The position numbers and the translations under genes are program-made. Below the pieces are notes generated by a model that worked only from the letters and a program-made list of their open reading frames with translations, was not told the DNA's origin and ran no database searches. Source: Sycobia sp. Sy_11 (lineage: Eukaryota; Arthropoda; Insecta; Hymenoptera; Epichrysomallidae). From it: a DNA stretch of 64,000 bases. Below are positions 26,278 through 37,327 of this stretch, one piece after another (position 1 is the stretch's first letter; each line of letters begins with the position of its first letter). Location: assembly GCA_018907035.1 (NCBI GenBank), contig JACCIC010000035.1, positions 1,178,001 through 1,242,000 of the forward strand, given 5' to 3'.

Positions 26278-27050
26278 ATATATATATGGCTGCAAGTACT
26301 CGATTTTTTGTAGTACCAAATTGTTTTATGCCACGTGTGCTTCATTTGCCATTCCCATACCGAAAGTCCATTGCAAATATTCTCGTACGTATGGTCAAAG
26401 TTTTATTCTACATATGAATGAAGTAAAAATATTCGATAGATTTCGATTCTGACAAGTGTATGTGTTTTAACGAGTTAACTAAAGTAGGTCCATATTCGAG
26501 AATCTGACATCAATCGATTACGCTTGTTACGAATAAGGATGAGGTATGGAGATTTTCTCGCGCCTAATCAGGCACAGAACTTTTGGGCTCAACGAAATTT
26601 TATATAAACGAGTTCATACTCAGATACTTTTATTTATTAAATGAATACTGTAAATTCAACGTATAATCAATGCACAACAATAAGTCGAAATTTTGAATAA
26701 AGTTAGGAAAAAATAATGTTCGATTAATTCGTTCCTCTTTTTCTTTGTGAACAGTGTAATATATGTGTGTACTTAAAATTTCGTAATTAATATTTATTAA
26801 CCTATCGATTTTCTTTATACGAGAATTTGTGTAAGGTCCAGTTAAGCTAATTATGCTAATGAATGTCTGCAAGAATTACTCTACCAGTATTAATTGTATT
26901 CATTACTAAATATAAGATGGGCCCTCGAAATTTGAATATTTACTTGTATAGCTTAAGTTTTGGTATAATTTGATGAATGTTAGCTTCACCGACCACCATA
27001 TAGGCCATTTAATTTAATGAAATTCAGAAGAAGCGTTGAGCGCAAGGGCC
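24721..27050. other. AT-rich non-coding desert
   Basis: About 2.3 kb of AT-rich DNA. A more balanced stretch at 25205-25300 stands out but gives no open frame of note. No gene or transposon is recognised. Confidence 0.5.
26236..26287. repeat. (TA)n microsatellite
   Basis: A TA array with one phase break (TATTATA) in its middle. It lies within the AT-rich desert, unlike most of the others. Confidence 0.97.
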
Positions 27051-27371
27051 GCCATCTATACACACTTTTCTAAATATTTCGACGATCGTAATGAGATAAT
27101 CTTCGAGGCTCTGCTTTACGTTAACCCCATCCTCCCCCCCTCCTCCCCCACCCATTCGCCGGCCCAACTTCCTCAATCCGAATCGCATTAAGAGAAACTC
27201 TTTAAGTGAAATTTCAAAGCGGGCTCGGGCAGGCGCGCTCCCGGAGCGAATAATGGAAACGGTCGAATTATTTTCCCGCTACGATTTGAATAATTACAGT
27301 GCACGGCCGAGCGAGGATGGTTCACACTTGGGAGGAAAAAGAGCGGGTGTGTAAATATAGAAGCCGGCGCT

Positions 27372-27399
27372 GCGGCGGCGGCGGCGGCGGCGGCGGCGG
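27372..27399. repeat. (CGG)n triplet repeat
   Basis: About nine CGG units. This is the second such tract in the window, after the one at 5342. Confidence 0.92.
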
Positions 27400-27617
27400 T
27401 GGCCGCTTCATAATCACCCGTTCACACATCGGCTAAGCACAGTCACGCACTTTAGCTACATCGGGCGCGCGCGACACGCCGCGCGATTCCGGCCGCGCGT
27501 CGCGGACTCGAACCCGTAGAATCATCAGGGAAGACGCTTATTATTTCAGGCTTCGGTTATTTCGCCTCGGACTTTAACGAGTCGCTGGTCATCCCCCGAT
27601 CTGCCCGCTCTGCGTAT

Positions 27618-27621
<4 letters not shown>

Positions 27622-27679
<58 letters not shown>
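27622..27679. repeat. (TA)n microsatellite
   Basis: A pure 58-base TA array. Confidence 0.97.
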
Positions 27680-27682
<3 letters not shown>

Positions 27683-28231
27683 CTTCGCAAAATCGAGACC
27701 GCCCATCCTCTCGGCGCGGTCCGCGAATGCCGGGATGTGCGCTCGAGCTCCCTTCGCGTAGCGTAATTTGTCTAGTGCCCTGACACACAGAGAAAGCTCC
27801 GCGCGCGTATGTACATCGTGCGAGCCTCTGTTTTAACGCCTCGCTGTTCGTGTTTTTTTTTTATAGACGACCGCCTGAGAATTAGACACGCGAGAATTAC
27901 ATACGTACGGAACGGTCACTGCCCTGGCGACGGACAATTGAAATAAGACGCATACGGGAGTTTTACAGGTAAATCAATGGTATACGTATACATAGATATT
28001 ATAACCGCCCGAGCATTGTCTATCCCGCGGAGTGTCCCTCGTGCCGAACCGCTCGGTCTGGCCTAGAAAAGAGACCCCCTCCCCCTTCACCACCAGCCTC
28101 GGAAAATTGAATAGACTGTCGCTGGGAGAAAAATATAGAAGTTGTTCGCTCATTGTCGGACAGTTTTGCGGAATAGGCTCGAGCACCCGTTGATCGAGTC
28201 GAGAAGTCGACGGTTAAAAAGACTTCCCTCC

Positions 28232-28236
<5 letters not shown>

Positions 28237-28277
<41 letters not shown>
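28237..28277. repeat. (CT)n microsatellite
   Basis: A CT array of about 40 bases. Confidence 0.96.
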
Positions 28278-28287
<10 letters not shown>

Positions 28288-28575
28288 ACGTCTCTCTCCC
28301 GCGTGCGCAGTGGATAATGAGGCATCGGTGACGGCACTCGTAATGTATAGGATTATCGAGTTTTCCCAGGCCAGGCAATGGCGAGGCGAAGAAAGGGGAA
28401 AGAAAGAAAAAAAAGAGAGTGAGAGAGAGGTGCGGGTGGAGGTTCCAACGTAGGTCATTAAGAATATAACAGTAATTATTAATAAAACGGGCATTGCGAG
28501 CGCGTATCTCGGGCATTGTTAGGTTCTTCCTTCTTACCTCTGTTCGCTCCCCGCTCCCACTCTCATTTCTTCTGT

Positions 28576-28577
<2 letters not shown>

Positions 28578-28612
<35 letters not shown>
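28578..28612. repeat. (CT)n microsatellite
   Basis: A pure CT array, about 300 bases after the previous one. Confidence 0.96.
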
Positions 28613-28615
<3 letters not shown>

Positions 28616-28768
28616 GTCGGCTACTGTTTTTCCGATGTCCCGTCGTGGCTGCCGCTCGAGTTCCCGGTGCAGCCGCACTCGCGCCACCCATCCCCCTAGG
28701 CCAACGATGAGGGCGAGCATCAGCACCGATGAAAAGGCGCTGACTGTGAAAGTGGGAGCAAGAAAGGT

Positions 28769-28770
<2 letters not shown>

Positions 28771-28803
<33 letters not shown>
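28771..28803. repeat. (TA)n microsatellite
   Basis: A pure TA array of 33 bases. Confidence 0.96.
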
Positions 28804-28807
<4 letters not shown>

Positions 28808-29009
28808 TAGATAAGACGAGATTCGATGAGAGCGGATGTTAGAGCATGACAGTTGCGTGAGCGCGCGCGTTGGTATTGTCCTCCTATGCCACGGTAAGAG
28901 ATAAGTATACTCGACTAGTTGCACGGCTCGTCTTTTATATACGCGCATACACGACCTCTTCCATCGTCTTCCTTCCTTTTCTGACTTACTTGCCTTCTCG
29001 ACTCTCCCG

Positions 29010-29096
29010 TACACCCTTCCTCCCTTTCTCTCTCCCTCCCCCCCTGTCTCTCTCTCTCTTTCTCTCTCCCCCCCTCTCTCCCTCTCTGTCTCTCGC
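29010..29096. repeat. Imperfect (CT)n/C tract
   Basis: A pyrimidine-only tract of about 85 bases made of CT repeats and C runs. Confidence 0.85.
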
Positions 29097-29460
29097 ACAC
29101 GACTCACGACTACGAGCGCATTTGTAAGTAAGAACGCACGGAGGTTAGTGAACAGGTCGAGCTAGCTAACTCTGTACAGAAATGTCAAGAGAAACCATAA
29201 CGTTATAATTTATCGCCGCATGCTCCATTGTGGCCGTCTTTCGCGGAGGCGGTGTGACGGATCGGAAAGGAGAAAGAGCAACAGGAGAGAGAGAGAGGAA
29301 AAGAGAAAGAAGTACGCAGACCTCGTCTTTGGTACTGGTTCACTTCGAACCATCCGCAGGACGAGAAGAAGCTCACCTTTCTACAGAGATTCATTTGTGC
29401 GAGCTGCGCGTTATTTACAGCGTTAAACGCATGAATTTGAAGGCCCCGTCAACTTATAGT

Positions 29461-29990
29461 CGGACCTGCAATACAGAGTTTATTTTATTTCATTTTTTTA
29501 ATCTTTACCTTCGCCCCCGTCGTATGGGAATTAATGGAGCAAGTAACAGTATAATTCTATTCACTGAAAATTTTCGGAAAGAATTATCACCTTTATGGTC
29601 ATTATCTTAAGCGAGGATGCGGATGGCGCGAATCGAAACGAAGTATACATGTATATGAAAAGTCTTACATTTATACGAATTGTCGTAAGTAGGCGCAGCG
29701 ATGGTAAAATAAATAGCTTGGATAAACACATCGGTCTTTTGTGGCCTTTATACACATTACGTTAAAACTTCGAACTGCACCACGTCCCACCCGAACATTA
29801 CGAGACTGTTGCTTCGACGCGGGCCTTTTCCACGCACGCTTATACGGCGCGTATATCGAAAATGCAAAGCGTGAGAACGCAACTCCTTCGAATCGCGAGC
29901 GATTCACAATGCCATAACTTTTTCATTGTACATTAAGTATATATAATAACGATTCGCGTTGGAAAAAGACTGCGCAAGTGCGCGCCGATT
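29461..29990. other. AT-leaning spacer
   Basis: Mixed, mostly AT-leaning sequence with no repeat array or recognisable gene. Confidence 0.5.
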
Positions 29991-30018
29991 TCTTCAGCGT
30001 TATTTCTTCTTTCTCTTC

Positions 30019-30035
30019 TTTTTTTTTTTTTTTTT
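30019..30035. repeat. Poly(T) tract
   Basis: A 17-base T homopolymer within a longer T-rich run. Confidence 0.9.
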
Positions 30036-30421
30036 GTTATTTTTCCTCATTTACCACGCTGGCGGCGTTGCGCGGATCCACGAGCTCGCCCGAGTTGGCG
30101 AAGAAAAGACACGCGAGAGCTATATATAGAGCGACGGGCGGGGGGGGGGGTGGTTAGGCATACGAGTTGAGCGACGCGAAATAAAAACTTTCGGAAAAAG
30201 GCTTATAACCACCGGTCGGTCGGTCCGTTGCTACCGCTGCCGCCGCCGCCGGTATTAACCGCGACGCTCCGCCCGCGCGCTCGCCGGATGGGAGGCGGCC
30301 GCGCATTAGGTCGCATTATCAAGAATAGTCGCTCGAATCGTCCCACGCATCGACGAGGCGACGCGACGACACCGGGCGGAGAGGTGGGGCAGGGGGACTG
30401 GGTATATACGTCGAACCGCCG

Positions 30422-30460
30422 CACACACACACACACACACACACACACGCATATATATAT
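30422..30460. repeat. Compound (CA)n-(TA)n microsatellite
   Basis: A pure CA array at 30422-30448 followed almost directly by a short TA run at 30451-30460. Confidence 0.95.
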
Positions 30461-30695
30461 GTATGCGAATAAAGCCCTCGCCCCGTCAGGCGGGCGGCGA
30501 AGGGGAGGGGGGGAAGGCGGCGACAACGACGACTCCGGAGTATACGAGGACGCGAATTCCTGCGGTCATTGCATTCGGCGTTATTGGAGAACGCTCGGAC
30601 CGTAACGGCCCTGGCGCACGGACCACATACGGTTATGGCCCCGAAAGAACTATTGCTCTCGGCTCCGCTCAGCGCCATCCGTGTATATCTATACA

Positions 30696-30698
<3 letters not shown>

Positions 30699-30739
<41 letters not shown>
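30699..30739. repeat. (TA)n microsatellite
   Basis: A pure TA array of 41 bases. Confidence 0.97.
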
Positions 30740-30740
<1 letters not shown>

Positions 30741-30879
30741 GTGCTTCGGCACCTATACTTATTGCTCGGTACCCCCCACCCCAGCGCACCGCACTAGCTC
30801 TCAATAGCAATGCATTTGACGCTTCGTATTATTCCAACCGATGCGCGCTCTACCTGTCTGCTCTCCCCCACTCGTACGT

Positions 30880-30929
30880 TCTCTCTCTCTCTCTCTCTCC
30901 CTCTCTCTCTCTTTCTATATATATATATA
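30880..30929. repeat. Compound (CT)n-(TA)n microsatellite
   Basis: A CT array at 30880-30913 runs directly into a TA array at 30916-30929. Confidence 0.95.
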
Positions 30930-31050
30930 CGAACGTATTGCGCGACGTGACATCGCCGAATCTCAATATAGCGCGAGTGTGACGCAATTCTTTTTCAAAT
31001 TTCCCCGGATCGCTGCCTTCCAATTGGACTCTTTTGTGCGTCTGTTTGTT

Positions 31051-31620
31051 TTGAAATTATTAATGAAAATTACGAAACAGATTTATATCGCAATATGCGC
31101 TCTGGCATAATTATAGAAAACATTACAATCGAATCGAGTACATCAAATTCAGAATGCTGCTATGCCTATCGCATTAAATTTAAATCATATATTAAAAAAA
31201 TATATATTTTTTAATTACAAATCTATCTCGTCGCAAGTCCCGATTAATTTTTCAACTATTTAAATCTAACGCAATATTTGAATAACTCGATGACTTCATA
31301 AGCATAAAAAATATTTCATAAATTGACGAACTCACCAACAGCCTCAAGGTTTAATAACTTTTCAGCCGACGAAGCAGGAAAGTAATATACGAGTCGGATT
31401 CACCTCGTGTTAATATTAAATATGAATTTCCTAATGATAATGAAGATAACAGCATGAACTATAAAGATTTCAGAAAAAAAAAAATATATATATATATATA
31501 TATCGCACGAAATTATCGTTTCGATTCGGAATAACCGTATCTAAGTCGGGCCGTTTAAGTAATAACAATATTTAATTAACATGGAATGCATCGTATATCT
31601 GTCATAGCGTGGATTCGCGG
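31051..31620. other. AT-rich spacer with a short poly(A)-(TA)n
   Basis: AT-rich DNA containing an 11-base A run that leads into a 20-base TA array at about 31474-31503. No gene seen. Confidence 0.55.
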
Positions 31621-31706
31621 CGGTGGCGCACAACGCACGAGCGGACTCACTCGCGTGCGCAAGTAAATTCCCATCGCTTAATTTATGTGCGCGCTTGTAG
31701 ACTTAG

Positions 31707-31707
<1 letters not shown>

Positions 31708-31763
<56 letters not shown>
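31708..31763. repeat. (TA)n microsatellite
   Basis: A pure 56-base TA array at the left edge of a GC-rich stretch. Confidence 0.97.
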
Positions 31764-31768
<5 letters not shown>

Positions 31769-32176
31769 CATATATGTAAGCACAGGAGGGCTGCGGCAGC
31801 GGCGCGTCCACGCGCGCTCGCTTTCGCCCGGCCGTGTGTGTACGCGAAGCCCGCTCGAGAAGGGGGTGCGCAGACGGGACGGGGGATCTGGGGGAGCGGG
31901 ACGGGAGGGGGGCGCCAAGCGCTCGCGCGGTGGGGGGCTATCAAGCGCGACCGCAGATCGTGACTTCTGTGGGAAAGGCAAAGAAAACTACGAAATAATG
32001 GCTCACGGCGCATCCTCGCGATTTTACGATGTGTAATCGTAACGCTTCCACTCGGATTCGAACGCAATCGTTTCCTCGTGAAATTATGGTCGTTGAGAAA
32101 TTGCCTCGGCCCGGCTGATCCGAGGAAAATGTCGCCGAGAGTAAACGGCCCAGGGAGACTTTATTGTCCGTGATTT

Positions 32177-32214
<38 letters not shown>

Positions 32215-32520
32215 CATAGATACATACATGCGTCTATACATCTATAGGCAGGACGACTCGGCGACAGAAACGCTGATTTCCTAAGATGTTTCCATTATGC
32301 ATTGCTTTTCCTTAAACAGCCGTATATACGTACTCAGGCAGCTCTTACGCGCTCGTCGCGCCGAAGGCCAAGACTTTTAATTCTATTCGCGATTGAATGC
32401 GCGAATGAAGTCGAGACACGTTCGTTTTTAATTTAGCCGCACGCGAGCCTCGCTGGAATTCGCGAGACGGCAGCGATTACCTGCGGTTCTATCAGCGCGC
32501 AAATTCCCTTCATTATAAGA
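31764..32520. other. GC-rich then mixed segment
   Basis: GC-rich from about 31785 to 31975, then mixed. No gene is recognised; the open frames are Arg/Pro-rich or run through the TA arrays. Confidence 0.5.
32184..32230. repeat. (TA)n followed by TACA repeats
   Basis: A TA array to 32210, followed by a short TACA-type run. Confidence 0.93.
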
Positions 32521-32730
32521 ATTTCATTTGAATGAAGTTGCAAAACAATATGTATGTTACGAAAGCTCGTTTCCTACTATATAGTTCTACGCTATAACAT
32601 ACAACGCTCGTTGTTAAAATCTGAACGTTCAGAGTCTGATTTTTGCTTAAACTCGTGAAATCCGCGATCAATTGAACTTTGTCCATGTCGATGATGAGAG
32701 GGGCAAAGGACGCCAGGGATATTGGGACAT

Positions 32731-32744
32731 TGGACCTTTGGCCT
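32731..32744 (-). promoter_or_regulatory. DR1-like nuclear-receptor site
   Basis: On the minus strand this reads AGGCCAAAGGTCCA, two AGGNCN half-sites separated by one base. That spacing is bound by HNF4/RXR-type receptors in animals. A single site in 64 kb can occur by chance. Confidence 0.3.
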
Positions 32745-33349
32745 ACTTTCGAAAAATCAAGATGAGTCAAGAGGCGAAATCAGCGAACGAAATGGCCGCT
32801 GGCGTCGAAGTTATGATGCCCCGCCCCGCCGCCCCATCGCGCGGCCCGAAGGAATTATCGCTGAAGAGCGAGCGGCGAGTGGACCTCGCCGCTTGTCTAG
32901 TCGTCAAAGCGATCATCGCCCTTGGGCTTCCTTAGCTCAACTTCTCGCATACCGTCGCCGCGATATTAAATGACAAAGGCAAAGGCATACCTGGAGCGCG
33001 GCGTCGCAGTTAGAAGGGCTTCCACGGGAAATTCTGGCGATGCCTGCCCATCTCCCCCTCGCCCCTCATCCTCGCGTGCTTTTCGCCCGGCGCCAAGCAT
33101 CCGCGCCTCACCGCGAGAGCAGCCACGAGCCTTATAGCCCCTCTCCGCCCCTGCTGCCCCCCCCCCGCGCCCCCGCCGTAATCCTCTCCCCCGGCGCTTT
33201 TTACCTCCGGCTCGCGCAAGCGCGTGGCCTTCTTCCGCGCGCGCCTGATGCTTTCACGACGTATCGGCATTTCGCGGCCAGGATGTTTTAAATACAGGGC
33301 CGAAGGCGCGCGGCGCGGCTCGCATTCCGGACTGCGCCGAGTGAAAATT

Positions 33350-33354
<5 letters not shown>

Positions 33355-33399
<45 letters not shown>
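33355..33399. repeat. (CT)n microsatellite
   Basis: A CT array of about 38 bases followed by CT-rich sequence. Confidence 0.96.
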
Positions 33400-33600
33400 G
33401 ATAAAGGGTGAAAAAGTTTAAAGAAGCTGGGACGCCGAGGTGGAGGAGGTGGCCGCGAGGGGAGGGGGGCAGCAGCAGACACGACCCCCTCTGCCTTTGA
33501 TGTCGCGCCCCGGCTGCTACGAATGCCGCTGACAGCCCTTGGCTTCTCAAAAATGAGATTTGCTCCACCCCCCCTCCCCCGAGCGACCCCGAAACAATAC

Positions 33601-34377
33601 GTTTCTTTTTGGCGACCTCTAAGAAATTAATTAATTTATTATGTTTTACGCGTGTACCACATTTGTACAGAGAGTGAGGACAAGTTGGCGAGTCGATTCG
33701 CGTTCCGAGGAGACACGTTTATATTTGGCGTACGGAGTTCAGACGCAGAAAGTTATGTAAAAACAAACTTTGAATTGGGAGTCGCGTGTTAGCAGAATTT
33801 CAATATTAATTAATTTAAAGAAAATGCTCTTTTCCAGGAAAAGATGCTTCGTGTGAAAATATGCATATATTCATTGTTATATTTTGATCGTTAATTTAAG
33901 ATTAGAACGAAATCAAACTTTCAGCCACGATTTAACCGAGCAAGATTTTACTTCTTAATCTGAACAGATTAAATATAGAATTAAACTATTGAGATAAGTT
34001 ACGTTGTAGAAACTTAACAGTGATTCGAATAATTAAACGCCGTTGTAAAATCTACTTTAAATTCCTCTTATCTATATTTATAGAATAACGAATTTAGTAT
34101 TTTTTATTGAATTTTATTTATAGTAATTACTCATCGTTACGTACTGCTCGACTATTTTCTGTTCGCCAGTATTCTAAATACCGTAGGAGAATAAATAGTC
34201 TGGAAAATTTAAAGGGGAAGGAAAAACCGAGTATTTTCATTTTGTCTCGGGTGTAGGTATTCAATGAGATGGAATTTCATGAAGGGTTGCGTGGGCGTGC
34301 TGGGGAGCACACATGTGTGAAACTTCTCTATATCTGAATGTATGTACGAATGTATGTATATGTATGTATGTATGTAC

Positions 34378-34423
<46 letters not shown>

Positions 34424-35500
34424 TTCTCGGTCGCTCTGCCGTTGCCATTACCATGAACATATATAAGAGAACGGCGGCAATGAGAAACCGGGACAGGCAG
34501 ATATCGACTTTTGACTATTTGATGAGACCTGCGACGCAGAATGGCGAATTCCCAGCGGAGCGCTGCGTACTTACTCTCTTTATCTTTCTCTCCCACTCTC
34601 CTGAATTTTCTTTCACTATATTACAATAATGCTCTGTATAATAATTTTTCCCTCCTAGTGCATCCTGCATTCTTCATTTCGTTAAAAATATACAAGCGTA
34701 GATTTAGTGGAAAAGTTATAATTTCAGCATTGTTTAATACTTTATAAGAATGGATTTCACGAATTCAACATTAAAATCTCAAATGCTTATAAAAATGATG
34801 TTATGCAGAACAATCAATGAAAGTTCATTTTTTTTTTAGTTATCTTATATAATGTTCAATTTTACATCAATATATGAAAATAGATTTTTCTTGAAATTTA
34901 ATGAAAAAAGTCAAGGGAAATTTTCTGATATGCTGCATTCGTAAAATAGTTTATTATTTTTAAAAAATATACACATTATATAATCTTTATATTATATCAT
35001 ACTATCAAAACTATATACTGTTACATTAAAGATAATGATTAATAAAATTATATTGTATTGCGTTGGCTTACATAAAAGTTATTATATTTTATGTTTAAGT
35101 TGCATAAATAATTTCAATAATAAATCATGACTTTTCATTATTGTCCTTTCGTTAATATAATAATTGCTTTGTATGTTTATATAAATATAATATATACACT
35201 ATTATCTTCAAATCTACTGTTACAAATTATATAATTAATTAATTTCAGGTATTTTAACAATGCATTATTTTGTAATTATTCCACAAGAAGTCAATGCATT
35301 TTATCACTAAAAATAGAGTAGATACTTTTTACACAATCTATATTTATTTTACGAAAATTAAACTTCGTAAAAGATTGCTATATTTGTACCAAAAAATGAT
35401 AATGTTTGGAACGAAAACACTATAGATAATATCACCTGTTAGATATAAACCGATATTGAAGGCATGAAAGATAGTCTTTGAAAGCATTTTAGTCGTTCAC
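33601..35500. other. AT-rich non-coding desert
   Basis: About 1.9 kb of AT-rich DNA, broken near its middle by a TATG/TA array and about 200 bases of balanced sequence. An 18-base palindrome, TTAATCTGAACAGATTAA, lies at 33955-33972. No gene seen. Confidence 0.5.
34338..34421. repeat. Compound (TATG)n-(TA)n microsatellite
   Basis: TATG/TACG units at 34338-34380 lead into a pure TA array to 34421. Confidence 0.95.
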
Positions 35501-35635
35501 GAATGAAACCGACATCTCCAGAGCAGGTACGAGAGCAAATATGGATGTTTGTAGACAAAAAAGAAGGAGGCCCTAAAAATATGTCGGTGAGAAAAGCATC
35601 GGTAAACGGTGAACAAGCCTTATATTTACCAAAGG

Positions 35636-35638
<3 letters not shown>

Positions 35639-35677
<39 letters not shown>
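35639..35677. repeat. (TA)n microsatellite
   Basis: A pure TA array of 39 bases. Confidence 0.97.
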
Positions 35678-35681
<4 letters not shown>

Positions 35682-35880
35682 CGCGGGTGGAAAAAAGCAG
35701 AGGCTCGTAAAGCAATTACGAAGTTATCAATTTCCGAGGAAACACCTGGCGGAACTGTTGGTCAAGCCCCGCTCATCAGTGATTAGGGCCACAATAAAAC
35801 TCATTGTTTCTCGAGTTTGTAAAGGCGCGGGCCCTGGCGCGCGGGAACCGAAGATATATTTTCTCTGTGTTCTGTGTCCG

Positions 35881-35882
<2 letters not shown>

Positions 35883-35946
<64 letters not shown>
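35883..35946. repeat. (TA)n microsatellite
   Basis: A pure 64-base TA array, about 205 bases after the previous one. Confidence 0.97.
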
Positions 35947-35948
<2 letters not shown>

Positions 35949-35985
35949 CGAGCGTCTGCGCGCACACACGAAACTCTGTATATAA

Positions 35986-36440
35986 GCCGCGCCACCGATG
36001 TAAATGATATACCCTCTCGTTCTCTTTGAAGCCCAGCGCGCCCCATAGCCATATCGGTCGATTGTGCGGCACCTCGGTATCCCCCTGACACTGGCGGGAA
36101 ATACACCGCGTGGATGCAGCAGCGACGCGGAGGCGTTGGCGTTGGGATGCCCGGGCAGGGAGGGGGAGGGGGAGGATGAAGGGAAAAAGGAAACGCGGAA
36201 TATATTGTCAATGGTTGAAAGGAGGCGCGAGTTTTACGAGCGACGGCGCCGATGTGCGAGCGCCGACGATGAATGAGATAAAGGCGCGCGGGGCCCTTTC
36301 AGTGGAGAGTTCTCGCGCCTCTCGCCCTTCTCACTTTAATCTTTATTGATTGAAGAAAAAACATTCGCATATGGCGAGGCCGGTGCACTCATTGTGTTCG
36401 AACGCCCCCTACCCTCGCCCATCTTATATGCTCCCAGCAT
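35986..36440. other. GC-rich island
   Basis: A short CpG-rich island with a GGGA-type run near 36160. No gene recognised. Confidence 0.5.
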
Positions 36441-37080
36441 TTTACATTTTTTTCACCTCTGATAATAATTGATACGGAAATTGTTATGTACACCGATGCT
36501 TTTTGCATTGCCAGCTTTTTTTGCACTCGGGCTGGCCGTTTATAATACATTTTTCCGTTCATCCATTATTCACCACTCAATTGTTATGTGTATGTTTGTA
36601 TCCAATTTTCTTAATAAAATGTTAAAGTAACGAAACTTAATTCTTTTGGTAACGATTACTGGGAATATTATTTATCTAATTCTTATATATATATATTTAA
36701 TTAGAATATAATTGTTTAAATTCTATCTATACAAATTGATTGATTGCACATTTTTTTAAATACCCAAAATCAGTTTCAAAAAATAATTAAGCAATATTTC
36801 TACCTTTCTGATTACACTGTCTGTTTGTTCGTACTTACTATTTATAATGATTTTCAATAATAATGTTGCAAAATTTTATAACAAAGTTGACAAAAGTAAA
36901 CGATTTACATTAAATAAATATCGTAAATGCAACAATATAAATTGAAACATTGACAATATTTATTGAATAATGTTTCAGGTTGCATAGATAATTTAAAATC
37001 GAACGATGTCAGAAATAATAGATTAAAGTTAACCACGCAATCTATCCGCACGTATTTGTCGGGTTTCCCCAGCTCTTCAC
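36441..37080. other. AT-rich spacer
   Basis: AT-rich DNA with no gene. It ends in a pyrimidine-rich stretch and CTTCACAG, a good 3' splice-site match at 37075-37082. Confidence 0.5.
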
Positions 37081-37102
37081 AGGCTATTGATTCCCAATTT
37101 CA

Positions 37103-37327
37103 ATGAAAATGGCAGGGTACGCTCGTTCCACTTTTTTTACGAGGATACACTTGTTGAGCGCACTCGGGTTTTTTGTCCACGTGGTGATAGCTGACGCCCC
37201 TGGAAAGGGGGACGAGAAAATTCTCCCTCTTTTACTCGCTTTCTATCGACAGGGAGCGTTTTTTTTTCTCCTTTCTACCGTCGCAGTTCTGCACGGGGCC
37301 AACGACGGGGCTGCGGTCAGGGGGTGA
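37103..37327 (+). CDS. Candidate small secreted protein, 74 residues, uncertain
   Basis: Two in-frame ATGs (37103 and 37109) are present, the second in a GAAAATGG context that suits an insect start. Residues 1-31 resemble a signal peptide: a short basic start, a hydrophobic core around LLSALGFFVHVVI, and a possible cleavage after IADA. The mature part would be about 43 residues, with a second hydrophobic stretch (FFFLLSTVAV) and no cysteines. A pyrimidine-rich 3' splice site ends at 37082, 20 bases before the first ATG. I recognise no family. Chance remains a serious alternative because the frame is short and the T-rich runs automatically encode Phe and Leu. Confidence 0.2.
   Translation: MKMAGYARSTFFTRIHLLSALGFFVHVVIADAPGKGDEKILPLLLAFYRQGAFFFLLSTVAVLHGANDGAAVRG

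Larger units (their letters stand above)
27051..29460. other. GC-rich island with the densest simple repeats
   Basis: About 2.4 kb with CGG, TA and several CT arrays. The longest open frame in the window, on the minus strand at 28286-29107, lies here. It is built from Arg-Glu and Ile-Tyr repeats read through the microsatellites and is not a gene. No recognisable protein is present. Confidence 0.5.
29991..31050. other. GC-rich island
   Basis: CpG-rich DNA starting after a poly(T) tract. It carries an 11-base G run at 30140-30150 and CA, TA and CT arrays. Open frames on both strands run through these arrays and are not called. Confidence 0.5.
32521..33600. other. Balanced then GC-rich segment
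   Basis: A balanced, repeat-poor part (32521-33000) precedes a CpG-rich part with a CT array. An ATG at 32762 opens a 57-codon frame that I do not recognise. It starts 18 bases after a DR1-like nuclear-receptor site and is not called as a gene. Confidence 0.35.
35503..35985 (+). other. Open frame spanning two (TA)n arrays, not recognised
   Basis: An ATG opens a 160-codon frame. The first 46 residues are non-repetitive and look protein-like, including MKPTSPEQVREQIWMFVDKK. A TA array then reads as Ile-Tyr repeats, followed by about 65 non-repetitive, Lys/Arg-rich residues and a second TA array. A possible splice donor (TCG|GTGAGA) lies at 35586-35587. A broken gene, an old insertion invaded by microsatellites and pure chance are all possible. 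No domain is recognised. Confidence 0.15.

Noticed and set aside
27480..27560. tRNA-like T-arm (GGTTCGAGTCC on the minus strand)
   Set aside because: The flanking bases do not form a T stem, and no A box, anticodon arm or acceptor stem can be found at the right distances.
28286..29107. Longest open frame, 273 codons on the minus strand
   Set aside because: It is made of Arg-Glu, Ile-Tyr and Ser-Leu repeats read through GA, TA and CT arrays, with no complex domain.
34515..34550. Hammerhead-ribozyme-like TTGATGAGAC with a CTGC/GCAG stem
   Set aside because: The first core base is wrong and the required GAAA after the stem is absent.
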